NCBI GenBank assembly: GCA_963205195.1
Contig: CAUJHR010000012.1
Location: 1-55,274, forward strand
DNA length: 55,274 nucleotides
Source of the DNA: Pseudomonadota bacterium
GTDB lineage: Bacteria > Pseudomonadota > Alphaproteobacteria > Rickettsiales > SXRF01
Reading direction: 5' to 3'
Shown here: positions 26,103 to 34,358 of the stretch, one piece after another
Position numbering within the stretch: position 1 is the first letter of the stretch
Layout: every line of letters begins with the position of its first letter
Program-made: the position numbers and the translations under genes
The notes under the pieces: generated by a model
Database searches by the model: none
Told to the model about the DNA's origin: nothing
Seen by the model: only the letters and a program-made list of their open reading frames with translations

Positions 26103-26661
26103 CTTTTTTCTGCCATTGTTTAAGTGCTGACACAATATCCTCCACCACTGATTCATGCGGGCCGTAATTGCTGTCAATGGTAATGTCAGCCTGTGCGTAA
26201 ATATGGTAGCGCTCATCAATAAGTTTTTTTAGTATCTCGCTCTTGTCACCAGTTTTAAGTAATGGGCGGTTATCGCGCCGCGACACTCGCTCAAGAAGCA
26301 CAGGCAGATCGGCTTTCAGCCATACAGAAGTTGCTTTCTGGGCTATGGCTTCACGGATTGCAGGCTGGATGAATGCGCCGCCGCCTGTTGCAACTATGCA
26401 AGGTGCGCCGGTCATCAGCCGCAAAATAACCCTTTGCTCAAGATCACGGAAAATAGATTCGCCGTATCCCTCAAAAATATCCGATATGCTGCAGCCAGCA
26501 GCCTCGATTATTTCGGCGTCAGAATCAATAAATGGTACGGAAAGTGCATTTGCCAGCCTGCGCCCTATAGTTGATTTACCAGCTCCCATTAACCCAACCA
26601 GCACCACGGGCTGTGAGATGATATTTTGTTCGCTATTGGCGTGTATGTGGTTTTCAGGCAT
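26095..26661 (-). CDS. aroK: Shikimate kinase
   Basis: It phosphorylates shikimate with ATP, the fifth shikimate-pathway step. The 188-residue P-loop protein has Walker A GLMGAGKST (23-31), the substrate-binding DSDAEI block followed by an F-R-x-x-E segment (ESIFRDLEQ), the glycine-rich VATGGGAF and the lid region around RRDNRPLL. Its 20-residue N-terminal extension before the first strand is a little longer than in E. coli AroK. It heads the long minus-strand operon. The 73-85 bases upstream, shared with divergent xerD, should contain both promoters. Confidence 0.97.
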   Translation of the reverse strand: MPENHIHANSEQNIISQPVVLVGLMGAGKSTIGRRLANALSVPFIDSDAEIIEAAGCSISDIFEGYGESIFRDLEQRVILRLMTGAPCIVATGGGAFIQPAIREAIAQKATSVWLKADLPVLLERVSRRDNRPLLKTGDKSEILKKLIDERYHIYAQADITIDSNYGPHESVVEDIVSALKQWQKKDA

Positions 26662-26734
26662 TTCTTTTTTATAAAAACATTATTATTTCCTATCATAATT
26701 AAAGGAAATAAGAAATAATGCAACAGAAGCAAAC

Positions 26735-27736
26735 GTGATTTTTAAAATGGTGAGACCAGTCGCAATAGTAAAAACCAATAAGGAGGACGAGAAGCTCGTA
26801 GAGCAGTTCCTCGAAATGATGGTGGCTGAACGGGTTGTTTCGCCTGATACTGTGGCGGCTTATAAGCGGGATTTGAACGGGTTTTTAGGTTATTGCCATG
26901 AAAACGCTGAAACTATTGATAAAATTTCCACCCGCAGAATAGAGGATTTCCTATCTTCCTTAAGCCAGTCGGGTATAAGTGCACCTACTATCGCCCGCAA
27001 GCTTTCTGTGCTCCGCCAGATTTTTGCGTTTTTATATAGCGAGAAACACCGCGCCGATGATCCGGCGGTTACTATAGATTCTCCTAAAATCCCTAAGCGG
27101 CTGCCTGCTGTTCTTGCCCAGCAGGATATACTCCTTCTTTTAGAGGCGGCCCGTCAGGATAATTCAGCCAAGGGGCTTCGCCTGCAGGCTATGCTTGAGC
27201 TTATGTATGGGGCTGGGCTACGCGTTTCTGAGTTGGTAAGCCTTAAGCTTTCAGCTCTACAGATACGTGAAGGTAAAACCAGTGTTGCGGTGGATTTTGT
27301 GATAGTGCGCGGCAAAGGCAATAAAGAGCGCATGGTTCCATTGCATGATAAAGCGCGTATTGCGCTTTCGCGCTATCTTGATGTCCGCAATGAATTTTTA
27401 GGCAGCCAGAAAACCTCCTTATGGCTGTTTCCATACCACCGTGCAGTTGGCTATATAACCCGCCAGCAATTCGGTGTAATGCTGAAGGAGCTGGCAGTAA
27501 AAGCTAATATCGATCCGCAGAAGTTTTCACCGCATACGCTGCGCCATTCTTTTGCTACCCACCTGCTAGAGGGCGGAGCTGATCTCAGGGTGATACAGGA
27601 GTTGTTAGGCCATTCCGATATTTCCACCACCCAGATATATACCCATGTCGCTGGCAGCCGTTTGAACAAGCTGGTTGCAGAGCATCATCCCCTTTCTCGC
27701 GAAAAAAATACGCAGCCTAAGAAAAAATCCTCATAA
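26735..27736 (+). CDS. xerD: Tyrosine recombinase XerD
   Basis: A site-specific recombinase resolving chromosome dimers at dif with XerC. The catalytic set is complete (numbering from the GTG at 26735): R163 (GAGLRVSEL), K194 (VRGKGNKER), H267 and R270 (HTLRHSFATHLL), H293 (LLGHSDI) and nucleophile Y302 (QIYTHV). The N-terminal SAM-like domain occupies about 20-105. GTG 26735 has AGAAG six bases upstream. The ATG at 26747 is an alternative start. Context is a housekeeping region with no prophage or integron signs, so a XerD role is more likely than that of a mobile-element integrase. XerC cannot be strictly excluded from motifs alone. Divergent from aroK. Confidence 0.92.
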   Translation: MIFKMVRPVAIVKTNKEDEKLVEQFLEMMVAERVVSPDTVAAYKRDLNGFLGYCHENAETIDKISTRRIEDFLSSLSQSGISAPTIARKLSVLRQIFAFLYSEKHRADDPAVTIDSPKIPKRLPAVLAQQDILLLLEAARQDNSAKGLRLQAMLELMYGAGLRVSELVSLKLSALQIREGKTSVAVDFVIVRGKGNKERMVPLHDKARIALSRYLDVRNEFLGSQKTSLWLFPYHRAVGYITRQQFGVMLKELAVKANIDPQKFSPHTLRHSFATHLLEGGADLRVIQELLGHSDISTTQIYTHVAGSRLNKLVAEHHPLSREKNTQPKKKSS

Positions 27737-27788
27737 TACAATATTTAAGTATTTGCTTTATCCCTTGTTTGCTTAATAGAAAAAAGTT

Positions 27789-27809
27789 ATTACAATATGA
27801 TATTGTAAT
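27789..27809. promoter_or_regulatory. 21-bp perfect palindrome upstream of the Gln-substituted sensor
   Basis: ATTACAATA and its exact reverse complement TATTGTAAT flank a 3-base centre (TGA), ending 23 bases before the ATG at 27833. The position suits an operator overlapping the promoter of that gene, and the AT-rich symmetric form fits a homodimeric regulator. No T tract follows, so a terminator for xerD is less likely. No cognate regulator is identified. Confidence 0.5.
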
Positions 27810-27832
27810 TATAAATATGATACATTTGTTCC

Positions 27833-29734
27833 ATGCGAAATTCCTGGGTCCAGCCCTCCTTATCACGTGATTTTAAACTGCTTGCAGCAGCGGTTTTATT
27901 CGTGCTGGTGCTAATTTCCGGCTGGGTAACATACCGAACCTATAACCGCCAGTCTGAGCGTATAACCAATGATCTTGAAAAAGAAGCGGTACGCATAGAA
28001 AATACTATTTCCAATGAAATGGGTGATGCAAGTTACATGCTTGCTTCTCTTGGACGGCAGATAGTTATCGATCCAAACCGTGATTATACAAGGCTTGCCC
28101 AGGCACTAAAATCCTTCGACAATAAGAGCCATATTTACAGTATCTTTTCATGGACGGACACCGATAAAAAACTGGTAATAAGCAGTAATAAAGGGGTTCT
28201 TAAGGAGCCAGTCGATATATCGGACAGGGATTTTATACAGCAGGCGGCAGTCGATTCATGGAAAATGCATATCGGCAGGCCAATTGAGGGCAGGGTTTCT
28301 GGCCGTTGGGTCATCCCGGTTGCTATGGGGATAACTGATTATACAGGTAAGTTCATTGGTATTATTGCGCTCAGTATAGATATAGGTGTTTTAACCGATA
28401 AAATAAGAAGCCTGGTAAAACGTGACGGTATAAGCTTTGCTGTAGTCAGCAAAGACCTGGTTGCACTTACTGAAGTTTCTGACAGCAAAAATTTTATAGG
28501 TGATAATTTTCCAGCTAAAAAGCTGGTCGATGTTGATTTTGACAAGAACCCCAGCGGGCTCATATCTAAAGGCAGTATTCTGTGGGGAACAGGAATATAT
28601 GCCTATTACCGTGTATCGGAGAATTACCCATATATAGTTATGATGGGTTATGATGCTAATTACAGTGATGAAACGGTACGTGCTTTGCTGTGGGCGCGTC
28701 TGCTTATGATACTTGCGGTTGCTATCTTCCTTATGCTGTTCCTGTGGATTGTGCGTGTACGGGTCATTAAGCCGGTTCTGGATATGACCGAGCTTGTTGC
28801 TTCAATAACCCGCGGGGAAAAATTTGTACCGCTACCAAAGAATGGCCCGGTTGAAATTGAAGCTCTGGCAACGCAGGTGCATCAGGTAAGCCTTTATATT
28901 GAAGAGAATAAACGGATAGAGAACGAGCTACGCAATAAAATGTTCCTGCTTAAGAAGGCTAAGGAAAATGCAGAGCTTAACATGAACAGCAAATCAGAAT
29001 TCCTTGCATATATTGTGCAGGAAATGCGCCTTCCGGTTAATAATATAATAGGCTTTGCCCAAGTGCTTAAAGACCAGATATATGGCGCGATTGATAACCG
29101 CAAATACCGCCAGTACTCATCCGATATTTTTACCATAGGAAACCAATTGATCGGTAAAATTCAGGATATAATTATACATGCTAAATCTGAGCTTGGTTAT
29201 ATTGATCTGCAGGAAAAACCGCTCGATATAACCAATACGATAAATGCCGTCCTGCGCCAGCTAAGTGATAAGCTTGAAACAAATAAAACCACAGTGAAAA
29301 CCAAGGCACATGAGCCTCTTCCCCATCTCCTCGCAGATGAATTCCGCTTGCAGCAGATAATAACCAACCTGTTGCTTATAATAATAGAGTCGGCGCCTGA
29401 AGGTAACTCCATTACTATTGAATCTAAGGTTATTCATGAACAAAAGGGACGCCAGTTCTTCGTGTTTACCATGGAAAATATGAAAGCAGAGCCTGTAACC
29501 CAGGAGAAGCTTGCGCTGTTAGCTGAAAAATTATTTATGCAGGCAGCTTATAATGAATCAGGTAGTTTTGTGACTCCGGCTATGGAACCAATAGATTTGC
29601 GCCTTGAGCTTGCGAAAGTGCTTATACAACTGCACGGTGGTGCTTTGTATTCGGAGCCAGCAGATGGTGAGATACATAGTCACATAATATTTTTTCCGTC
29701 TTCGCGAATAGTAATCGAAGAAAAATCTAAATAA
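27833..29734 (+). CDS. Membrane sensor with degenerate histidine-kinase core (His replaced by Gln)
   Basis: A 633-residue inner-membrane protein. A helix at about 15-34 is followed by a periplasmic sensor region (about 40-280, dCache-like), a second helix at about 287-307, a HAMP linker (about 308-362) and a HisKA-like segment (SEFLAYIVQEMRLPVNNIIG). In canonical kinases this reads SEFLANMSHELRTPLN. Here the phospho-acceptor His is Q396 (codon CAG, 29018-29020) and the surrounding ELRTP is also changed. The ATPase region keeps an N-box start (QQIITNLLLIII) but lacks the usual Asn and clear G boxes. It is therefore unlikely to autophosphorylate and may act allosterically, as DivL does (Tyr in place of His) on CckA. 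That comparison is an inference. Confidence 0.85.
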   Translation: MRNSWVQPSLSRDFKLLAAAVLFVLVLISGWVTYRTYNRQSERITNDLEKEAVRIENTISNEMGDASYMLASLGRQIVIDPNRDYTRLAQALKSFDNKSHIYSIFSWTDTDKKLVISSNKGVLKEPVDISDRDFIQQAAVDSWKMHIGRPIEGRVSGRWVIPVAMGITDYTGKFIGIIALSIDIGVLTDKIRSLVKRDGISFAVVSKDLVALTEVSDSKNFIGDNFPAKKLVDVDFDKNPSGLISKGSILWGTGIYAYYRVSENYPYIVMMGYDANYSDETVRALLWARLLMILAVAIFLMLFLWIVRVRVIKPVLDMTELVASITRGEKFVPLPKNGPVEIEALATQVHQVSLYIEENKRIENELRNKMFLLKKAKENAELNMNSKSEFLAYIVQEMRLPVNNIIGFAQVLKDQIYGAIDNRKYRQYSSDIFTIGNQLIGKIQDIIIHAKSELGYIDLQEKPLDITNTINAVLRQLSDKLETNKTTVKTKAHEPLPHLLADEFRLQQIITNLLLIIIESAPEGNSITIESKVIHEQKGRQFFVFTMENMKAEPVTQEKLALLAEKLFMQAAYNESGSFVTPAMEPIDLRLELAKVLIQLHGGALYSEPADGEIHSHIIFFPSSRIVIEEKSK

Positions 29735-29735
29735 T

Positions 29736-30341
29736 TCAGGAAAATTTTATTTTGCCAAACCAGGATTTTACTTTCTGCTTTGCTTTTTCAAATTTCATTA
29801 CTTCTTCAATACGCCTGTCTAAGAACTGCCAGGTAGCATCGTTGCCGGGGCTATTATCGTCCAGCCACATACGGAGTGTTGCACTGTAAATAGCTGCCAG
29901 TGTAAGGCGTTTGCTGTAGAAGTTAAAATCAGTGGAATTATCCCCTATTGCATACCAGATATTATCAACCGTTCCATAAAGCGCTTTCAAGCCGCGATGG
30001 GCATATAATGGAATGGAGTGCATGGCAACCGCACGCCGTACAGCTTCGCGGTTATTGTTTTGCAGCTCAAGCCGCAGGCGAACTGCACTGGTTATACGCT
30101 GGCGGATTTTCATATTATCCAAATGGTAATTGGAAAGTGCTTCAATCATTTGCTGGTCGCACAATCTCGAATAGGCGTCTACAGCATCTATTGCACCACC
30201 AGAAAAAACGCGCACCACATCGGTTTTTTTATAGCCGCCTGCGATTGCTGCTTGCCCAAGAGTTTTCATGGTCCAGCCGTCAAACGGCACAAGTGGCAGG
30301 GCGTTGGTTATAATATCGAGGGAAGCTTTAGCCTTATCCAT
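29736..30341 (-). CDS. COQ9-family ubiquinone biosynthesis protein
   Basis: COQ9 proteins are TetR-fold lipid-binding factors that assist ring hydroxylation in ubiquinone synthesis. They occur in mitochondria and alphaproteobacteria. The 201 residues show an N-terminal three-helix region (FDGWTMKTLGQAAIAGGY), the lipid-binding middle (DNIWYAIGDNSTDFNFYSKRLTLAAIYSATLRMWLDD-type residues) and the C-terminal WQFLDRRIEEVMKFEK. In many alphaproteobacteria it lies divergent from rpsU. Here it instead overlaps the end of a histidine kinase gene by 8 bases, so it is co-transcribed with a sensor. The partner hydroxylase is not in the window. Confidence 0.9.
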   Translation of the reverse strand: MDKAKASLDIITNALPLVPFDGWTMKTLGQAAIAGGYKKTDVVRVFSGGAIDAVDAYSRLCDQQMIEALSNYHLDNMKIRQRITSAVRLRLELQNNNREAVRRAVAMHSIPLYAHRGLKALYGTVDNIWYAIGDNSTDFNFYSKRLTLAAIYSATLRMWLDDNSPGNDATWQFLDRRIEEVMKFEKAKQKVKSWFGKIKFS

Positions 30342-31770
30342 TTTCCAGTTCTAGCTGTTTTATATTATCATCTTTTCTGCTTGCGACCATACGGATACAT
30401 TCGCGGGGCAGGGTGATGGAAACAGTAGTACCTATACCATTGCTGCTGGTAATTTCAACAGTTCCGCCATGCAGGGCAATAAATTCCTTAGTGAGGGCCA
30501 GCCCGATGCCAATATGGTGGTTGTTTTTTGCAGTCCAGCAATTATCCTGCTGCAGGGATTCACGTATATCATGGCATTTAAGGTCATTAATGCCGACCCC
30601 GTCATCATGCACGGAAAGCCTTATGCCGTTTTTACCATTACGGTTTATCTCTATTGTCACTTCACCGCCTGCATTATTAAATTTAATTGCATTTGCAACA
30701 AGGTGGCCAAGGATATGCTGTATCTTGATACGGTCGATAAACAGAAGCGCGTTGCCGCGTGGTACATAAGAAAGCGAAACTTTAGCATCCTGTGCATGAT
30801 GCAGCTGAGCATTGATCACGTGGTTTATAAGATCGTTCACGTAAATTTCTTCACAATTAAGCGTTACGCGTCCCGCATCAATATTGGCAATTTCCAGCAG
30901 GTCTTCTATCTTGGCAAGCAGGTCGTGCCCGCTTTCCTGTATATGGCGGATATAGCCATTATATTGCTGGTTTTCGATCTTTCCGAACACGCCCCTTTCC
31001 ATGATCTGCGAAAAGCCGATAACCGCATTTAACGGGGTGCGTAGCTCATGGCTCATATTGGCAAGGAATTCCGAACGTGCACGCAGTGCAAGTTCGGCTT
31101 CAAGTCTTGCTTTTTGCAAGGTGCTTTGCGTCTGCATATGTTCATGTATGTTTTCGATCAGGCAGATATAATGTTCTGGCTTATTATGCAATGTGAACTG
31201 GTACCAGTAATATTTCCCGTCGCCATGCTGCATTTTAAGGCGCAGCACCTGTGCCGGTGCTGTTTCCGCTGCCACACCCATAGGTCTTAGTGTGTTTTTG
31301 AGGCGTTCACGGAAATCAGGATGTATGAGGTTAAGAAACGCACCATCAAGCGCGGCATCGGTTCTATGGCCTGTAAGCCTTTCAAAATTTCTTGAAAGAT
31401 AAGTGCAGTTCCCAGGCATAGTAAAAAGCGCAAGTATCTGGGTACCATATTCAGTTAAATATTTGTATTTTTCTTCGGCATATTTATCTTTGGCCGCACC
31501 TGTACTTATGGTTGAATTTCCTTGCTGGTCTTTCAGCAGATATGTGCATTCATCTAATAAGTTATTGGCTTTCTCTAGCAGGGCAATGTCTGCCTCGCAG
31601 GAAGTAAGCCTATGTAGTTCATTATAAAGGGAAATCACCTGGCTTATATTATTAGCGGCTATATCCTTTATTTCCGATGAATCCTTATTTCCCAATATGA
31701 TAGCTAGTGGTGACTCAGGGGGCTGCCCAGGTGATGGCTGTTGTTCATTGGCTTTGTCGCCCGAAGGCAT
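30334..31770 (-). CDS. Cytoplasmic PAS-domain histidine kinase
   Basis: A soluble sensor kinase with no membrane span. I take the ATG at 31770 (478 residues). The frame is open back to a TTG at 31851 and the true start is uncertain, since no strong ribosome binding site is visible. An N-terminal helical region is followed by a PAS domain containing YLSRNFERLTGHRTDAALDG, a HisKA domain with canonical FLANMSHELRTPLNAVIGF (acceptor His at about residue 241), and an ATPase domain with N box HLVANAIKFN and G boxes DDGVGIN and GIGLALTKEF. The motif form resembles PleC/PdhS-type alphaproteobacterial kinases. No response regulator is adjacent. coq9 follows with an 8-base overlap. Confidence 0.92.
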   Translation of the reverse strand: MPSGDKANEQQPSPGQPPESPLAIILGNKDSSEIKDIAANNISQVISLYNELHRLTSCEADIALLEKANNLLDECTYLLKDQQGNSTISTGAAKDKYAEEKYKYLTEYGTQILALFTMPGNCTYLSRNFERLTGHRTDAALDGAFLNLIHPDFRERLKNTLRPMGVAAETAPAQVLRLKMQHGDGKYYWYQFTLHNKPEHYICLIENIHEHMQTQSTLQKARLEAELALRARSEFLANMSHELRTPLNAVIGFSQIMERGVFGKIENQQYNGYIRHIQESGHDLLAKIEDLLEIANIDAGRVTLNCEEIYVNDLINHVINAQLHHAQDAKVSLSYVPRGNALLFIDRIKIQHILGHLVANAIKFNNAGGEVTIEINRNGKNGIRLSVHDDGVGINDLKCHDIRESLQQDNCWTAKNNHHIGIGLALTKEFIALHGGTVEITSSNGIGTTVSITLPRECIRMVASRKDDNIKQLELENG

Positions 31771-31959
31771 GGAACGGAACTGTGAATGTAACACCCTGTT
31801 TTTGCCTCTTTTTTTTGCTTTTTCTCCCGTGAAAAAGCATTGATGAAACAATTTTTGTAAGCCATTTATATAAAATTTTAGGTATTATTTACAAAATATT
31901 CACCATTATGCCACTACTATATATAGTGGTTTACAAAAAAAGCTGCATTAAACTTGGTA

Positions 31960-31979
31960 TTGTTGCATTAAAGCAACAA
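31960..31979. other. Weak hairpin downstream of grx
   Basis: TTGTTGC and GCAACAA pair around a 6-base loop in the 236-base gap between the kinase and glutaredoxin genes. It lies downstream of grx on the minus strand but lacks a T tract, so it is only a poor terminator candidate. The same gap has a second short inverted repeat, CCACTA/TAGTGG, near 31912-31930. Otherwise I see nothing in this AT-rich gap. Confidence 0.3.
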
Positions 31980-32006
31980 AGTTTGAAGATTTGATTAAAA
32001 TTGTGG

Positions 32007-32270
32007 TTATTTGGTCGCTAATAAATTAGAAAGTTTGCCATCTTTTTCTAGTGCGTATAGGTCGTCACAACCACCCACATGGGTGCTGCCTATAAATATC
32101 TGCGGGACAGTTTTCCGCCCGCCCGATTTGCTTATCATTTCCTGCTGCAATTTTTCGCTGTTGGTGATGTCGATTTCTTCAAAGTCATTTACTCCTTTAC
32201 GATTAAGAAGCGATTTGGCCTTAGTGCAGTAGGGGCAGTAATCTTTGGTGTAAATTGTGACGTTGGACAT
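32007..32270 (-). CDS. grxC: Glutaredoxin 3 type
   Basis: A small cytoplasmic thiol-disulfide oxidoreductase of 87 residues, typical for class I glutaredoxin 3. The active site is C12-P-Y-C15. The glutathione-binding TVPQIFI and GGCDDL motifs are both present. It is preceded by a separate start region (ACCTC complement, GAGGTATT before the ATG) and lies 30 bases downstream of queG, so the two may be co-transcribed. Confidence 0.95.
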   Translation of the reverse strand: MSNVTIYTKDYCPYCTKAKSLLNRKGVNDFEEIDITNSEKLQQEMISKSGGRKTVPQIFIGSTHVGGCDDLYALEKDGKLSNLLATK

Positions 32271-32300
32271 AAAATACCTCTATCTTTATAAGAGGGAATT

Positions 32301-33353
32301 CTAGCATGATTTTTGAGTTTTGTCCATCAGCTCCGCCATTGCCCACTTCGCCATTTCAGAGATAATTGGTGATTCAGCCAGTGTTAAATTTTGTGTTATC
32401 GGCAGAAGCTCGGCATCTTCACTGTTGCCAATAGCAACCAGCACATTGCGAATAAAGCGCTCGTGCCCTATACGCTTTACCGGTGATTTCCTGAACATTT
32501 CCCGGAATTCGGCATCATTTAGCGCAGCAAGTTCCTTAAGTAATGGTGATCTTATATTTTTACGCGGGTGGTAAGCGTTCTCGCTCGCGGCCTTTGCAAA
32601 TTTATTCCACGGGCAAACGGCAAGGCAATCATCGCAGCCATATATACGGTTGCCTATAGCCTTACGAAATTCCAGCGGTATCTGCCCTTTGTTTTCAATT
32701 GTCAGGTAGGAGATGCATTTGCGCGCATCTATTTTTCGTGGCCCGTCAAAAGCGCTGGTAGGGCATATATCGATACATTTGCTGCAACTCCCGCAGCTAT
32801 CCGCTGTTGGCTCATCCGGCTCTATTTCCAGCGTGGTAAATATAGCCCCTAAAAAAAGCCACGAGCCGAATTCGCGGCTAACCACGCATGTATGCTTGCC
32901 CTGCCAGCCAAGCCCGGCACTCTGCGCGAGTGGTTTTTCCATCACCGGTGCTGTATCGACAAAAACCTTTACTTCACATCCATATTTCTGTGCCATCCAG
33001 CGCGCGATCTGCTTCAGCTTCTTCTTTATTATATCGTGATAATCTTCATTCTGAGCATAGCAGGAAATATTACCGGAGCTTTTCTTCGCCAGTTTTTCCA
33101 TCGGGTTATGATCCGGTGCGTAATTATGGCCAAGCATAATGACTGATCTGGCTTCCGGCCATAAATTCGCTGGCGATGAGCGCCACGTAGCTTTTTCCTG
33201 CAGCCAGCCCATTTCCCCATGGTAATTATTTGCTAAAAACCCGCTTAAATTCTGCCCGGTTTCCGGCGGCAGCGAGGCGCGGCAGAAACCGGCAGTGTCA
33301 AAACCCGCCTCCAATGCCTTGTTGCAAATAAGTTGTTTAATAGTATAATCCAC
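32301..33353 (-). CDS. queG: Epoxyqueuosine reductase
   Basis: QueG reduces epoxyqueuosine to queuosine in tRNA, using cobalamin and two 4Fe-4S clusters. I place the start at GTG 33353, which has AGG five bases ahead and gives 350 residues, near the E. coli length. The frame extends to 33425 but that part matches nothing in the family. Cluster motifs are CGSCSKCIDICPTSAF and GCDDCLAVCPWNKF. The N-terminal fold keeps the cobalamin-binding region (SCYAQNEDYHDIIKKKL) and the block VDTAPVMEKPLAQSAGLGW. The gene is divergent from nuoA. The roughly 100 bases between them should hold the main nuo promoter. Confidence 0.95.
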   Translation of the reverse strand: MDYTIKQLICNKALEAGFDTAGFCRASLPPETGQNLSGFLANNYHGEMGWLQEKATWRSSPANLWPEARSVIMLGHNYAPDHNPMEKLAKKSSGNISCYAQNEDYHDIIKKKLKQIARWMAQKYGCEVKVFVDTAPVMEKPLAQSAGLGWQGKHTCVVSREFGSWLFLGAIFTTLEIEPDEPTADSCGSCSKCIDICPTSAFDGPRKIDARKCISYLTIENKGQIPLEFRKAIGNRIYGCDDCLAVCPWNKFAKAASENAYHPRKNIRSPLLKELAALNDAEFREMFRKSPVKRIGHERFIRNVLVAIGNSEDAELLPITQNLTLAESPIISEMAKWAMAELMDKTQKSC

Positions 33354-33456
33354 TCTTGCCTGCAAACTTCGCCAAAAACCAATTGTAATAGCCAGAAAAC
33401 TGTTTATAAACAGTCCCAGTAACATAATCCAACCTTACCAGCAAAGATAGAATAAT

Positions 33457-33822
33457 ATGGATCAGGTAGTTGAGCAGTATTTCCCTATTTTGGTTTTTGT
33501 CGGCATTGCCGTGGCCCTCGCGCTTATCATGATATTCGCACCCATGGTTGTTGGCAGGCAGAAACCGGATGCCCAGAAGGTATCGCCCTATGAGTGCGGG
33601 TTTGAATCGTTCGGTGATGCCAGGGGCAAGTTCGATGTCCGCTTTTACCTTGTAGCAATATTATTCATTATTTTTGACCTTGAAGTAGCGTTTTTATTCC
33701 CTTGGGCGATTTCGCTTAAGATGGTCGGGGTTGCAGGTTTCTGGTCAATGATGGCATTTCTTGCGGTGCTTACAATCGGATTTATTTATGAATGGAAAAA
33801 AGGCGCACTCGAATGGGAGTAG
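33457..33822 (+). CDS. nuoA: NADH-quinone oxidoreductase subunit A
   Basis: First gene of the complex I operon. The 121-residue membrane subunit has three helices. The matrix-side loop between helices 1 and 2 carries the conserved [22 protein letters not shown] segment, whose Cys and Glu lie near the quinone-binding cavity, and the next helix has [11 protein letters not shown]. The ATG follows an AAGATAGAATA leader without a strong ribosome binding site. It overlaps nuoB by 10 bases. Confidence 0.97.
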   Translation: MDQVVEQYFPILVFVGIAVALALIMIFAPMVVGRQKPDAQKVSPYECGFESFGDARGKFDVRFYLVAILFIIFDLEVAFLFPWAISLKMVGVAGFWSMMAFLAVLTIGFIYEWKKGALEWE

Positions 33823-34358
33823 AACCAGCGATCACAGCTAATATGGGGCAGGCCCTTGTAAGTCAGGATGACCTGCTTAATAATGTTATGGAAGAGTATA
33901 ACGATAAGGGCTTTGTCGTTACAAATTTTGATAAGCTGGCTAATTGGGCGCGTGCCGGCAGCCTATGGCCAATGACTTTTGGGCTTGCCTGCTGTGCGGT
34001 GGAAATGATGCAGGCCGCCGCTTCGCGCTATGATATGGATCATCTTGGTGTTGTATTCCGCCCCAGCCCAAGGCAGGCGGATGTTATGATTGTTGCTGGT
34101 ACGCTTTGCAACAAGATGGCTCCGGCTCTTCGCAAGGTTTATGACCAGATGGCTGAGCCAAGATATGTAATCTCTATGGGCAGCTGCGCCAATGGCGGAG
34201 GATATTACCATTATTCCTATTCGGTTGTTCGCGGTTGTGACCGTATAGTCCCTGTCGATGTTTATGTCCCCGGCTGCCCGCCAACTGCCGAGGCGCTGAT
34301 GTATGGTATATTGCAGCTTCAGAAAAAAATACGCCGTACCGGGAGTATTATAAGGTGA
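33813..34358 (+). CDS. nuoB: NADH-quinone oxidoreductase subunit B
   Basis: The peripheral-arm subunit holding the N2 4Fe-4S cluster that passes electrons to ubiquinone. I use the ATG at 33813 (181 residues), preceded by AAAAAAGG nine bases upstream. An earlier ATG at 33792 would add 7 residues and overlap nuoA more. The four cluster cysteines are C60 and C61 (LACCAVEMM), C125 (GSCANGGG) and C155 ([11 protein letters not shown]). The stop overlaps the start of an inserted phosphatase gene (GTGA). Confidence 0.96.
   Translation: MGVEPAITANMGQALVSQDDLLNNVMEEYNDKGFVVTNFDKLANWARAGSLWPMTFGLACCAVEMMQAAASRYDMDHLGVVFRPSPRQADVMIVAGTLCNKMAPALRKVYDQMAEPRYVISMGSCANGGGYYHYSYSVVRGCDRIVPVDVYVPGCPPTAEALMYGILQLQKKIRRTGSIIR

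Noticed and set aside
26735..27736. Integrase of a mobile element
   Set aside because: No attachment-site repeats, prophage or cassette genes are nearby. Gene length and motifs fit the housekeeping Xer recombinases.
31960..31979. Hairpin as intrinsic terminator of grxC
   Set aside because: The stem is only 7 bp and AT-rich with no following T tract. It is listed as a weak structure only.
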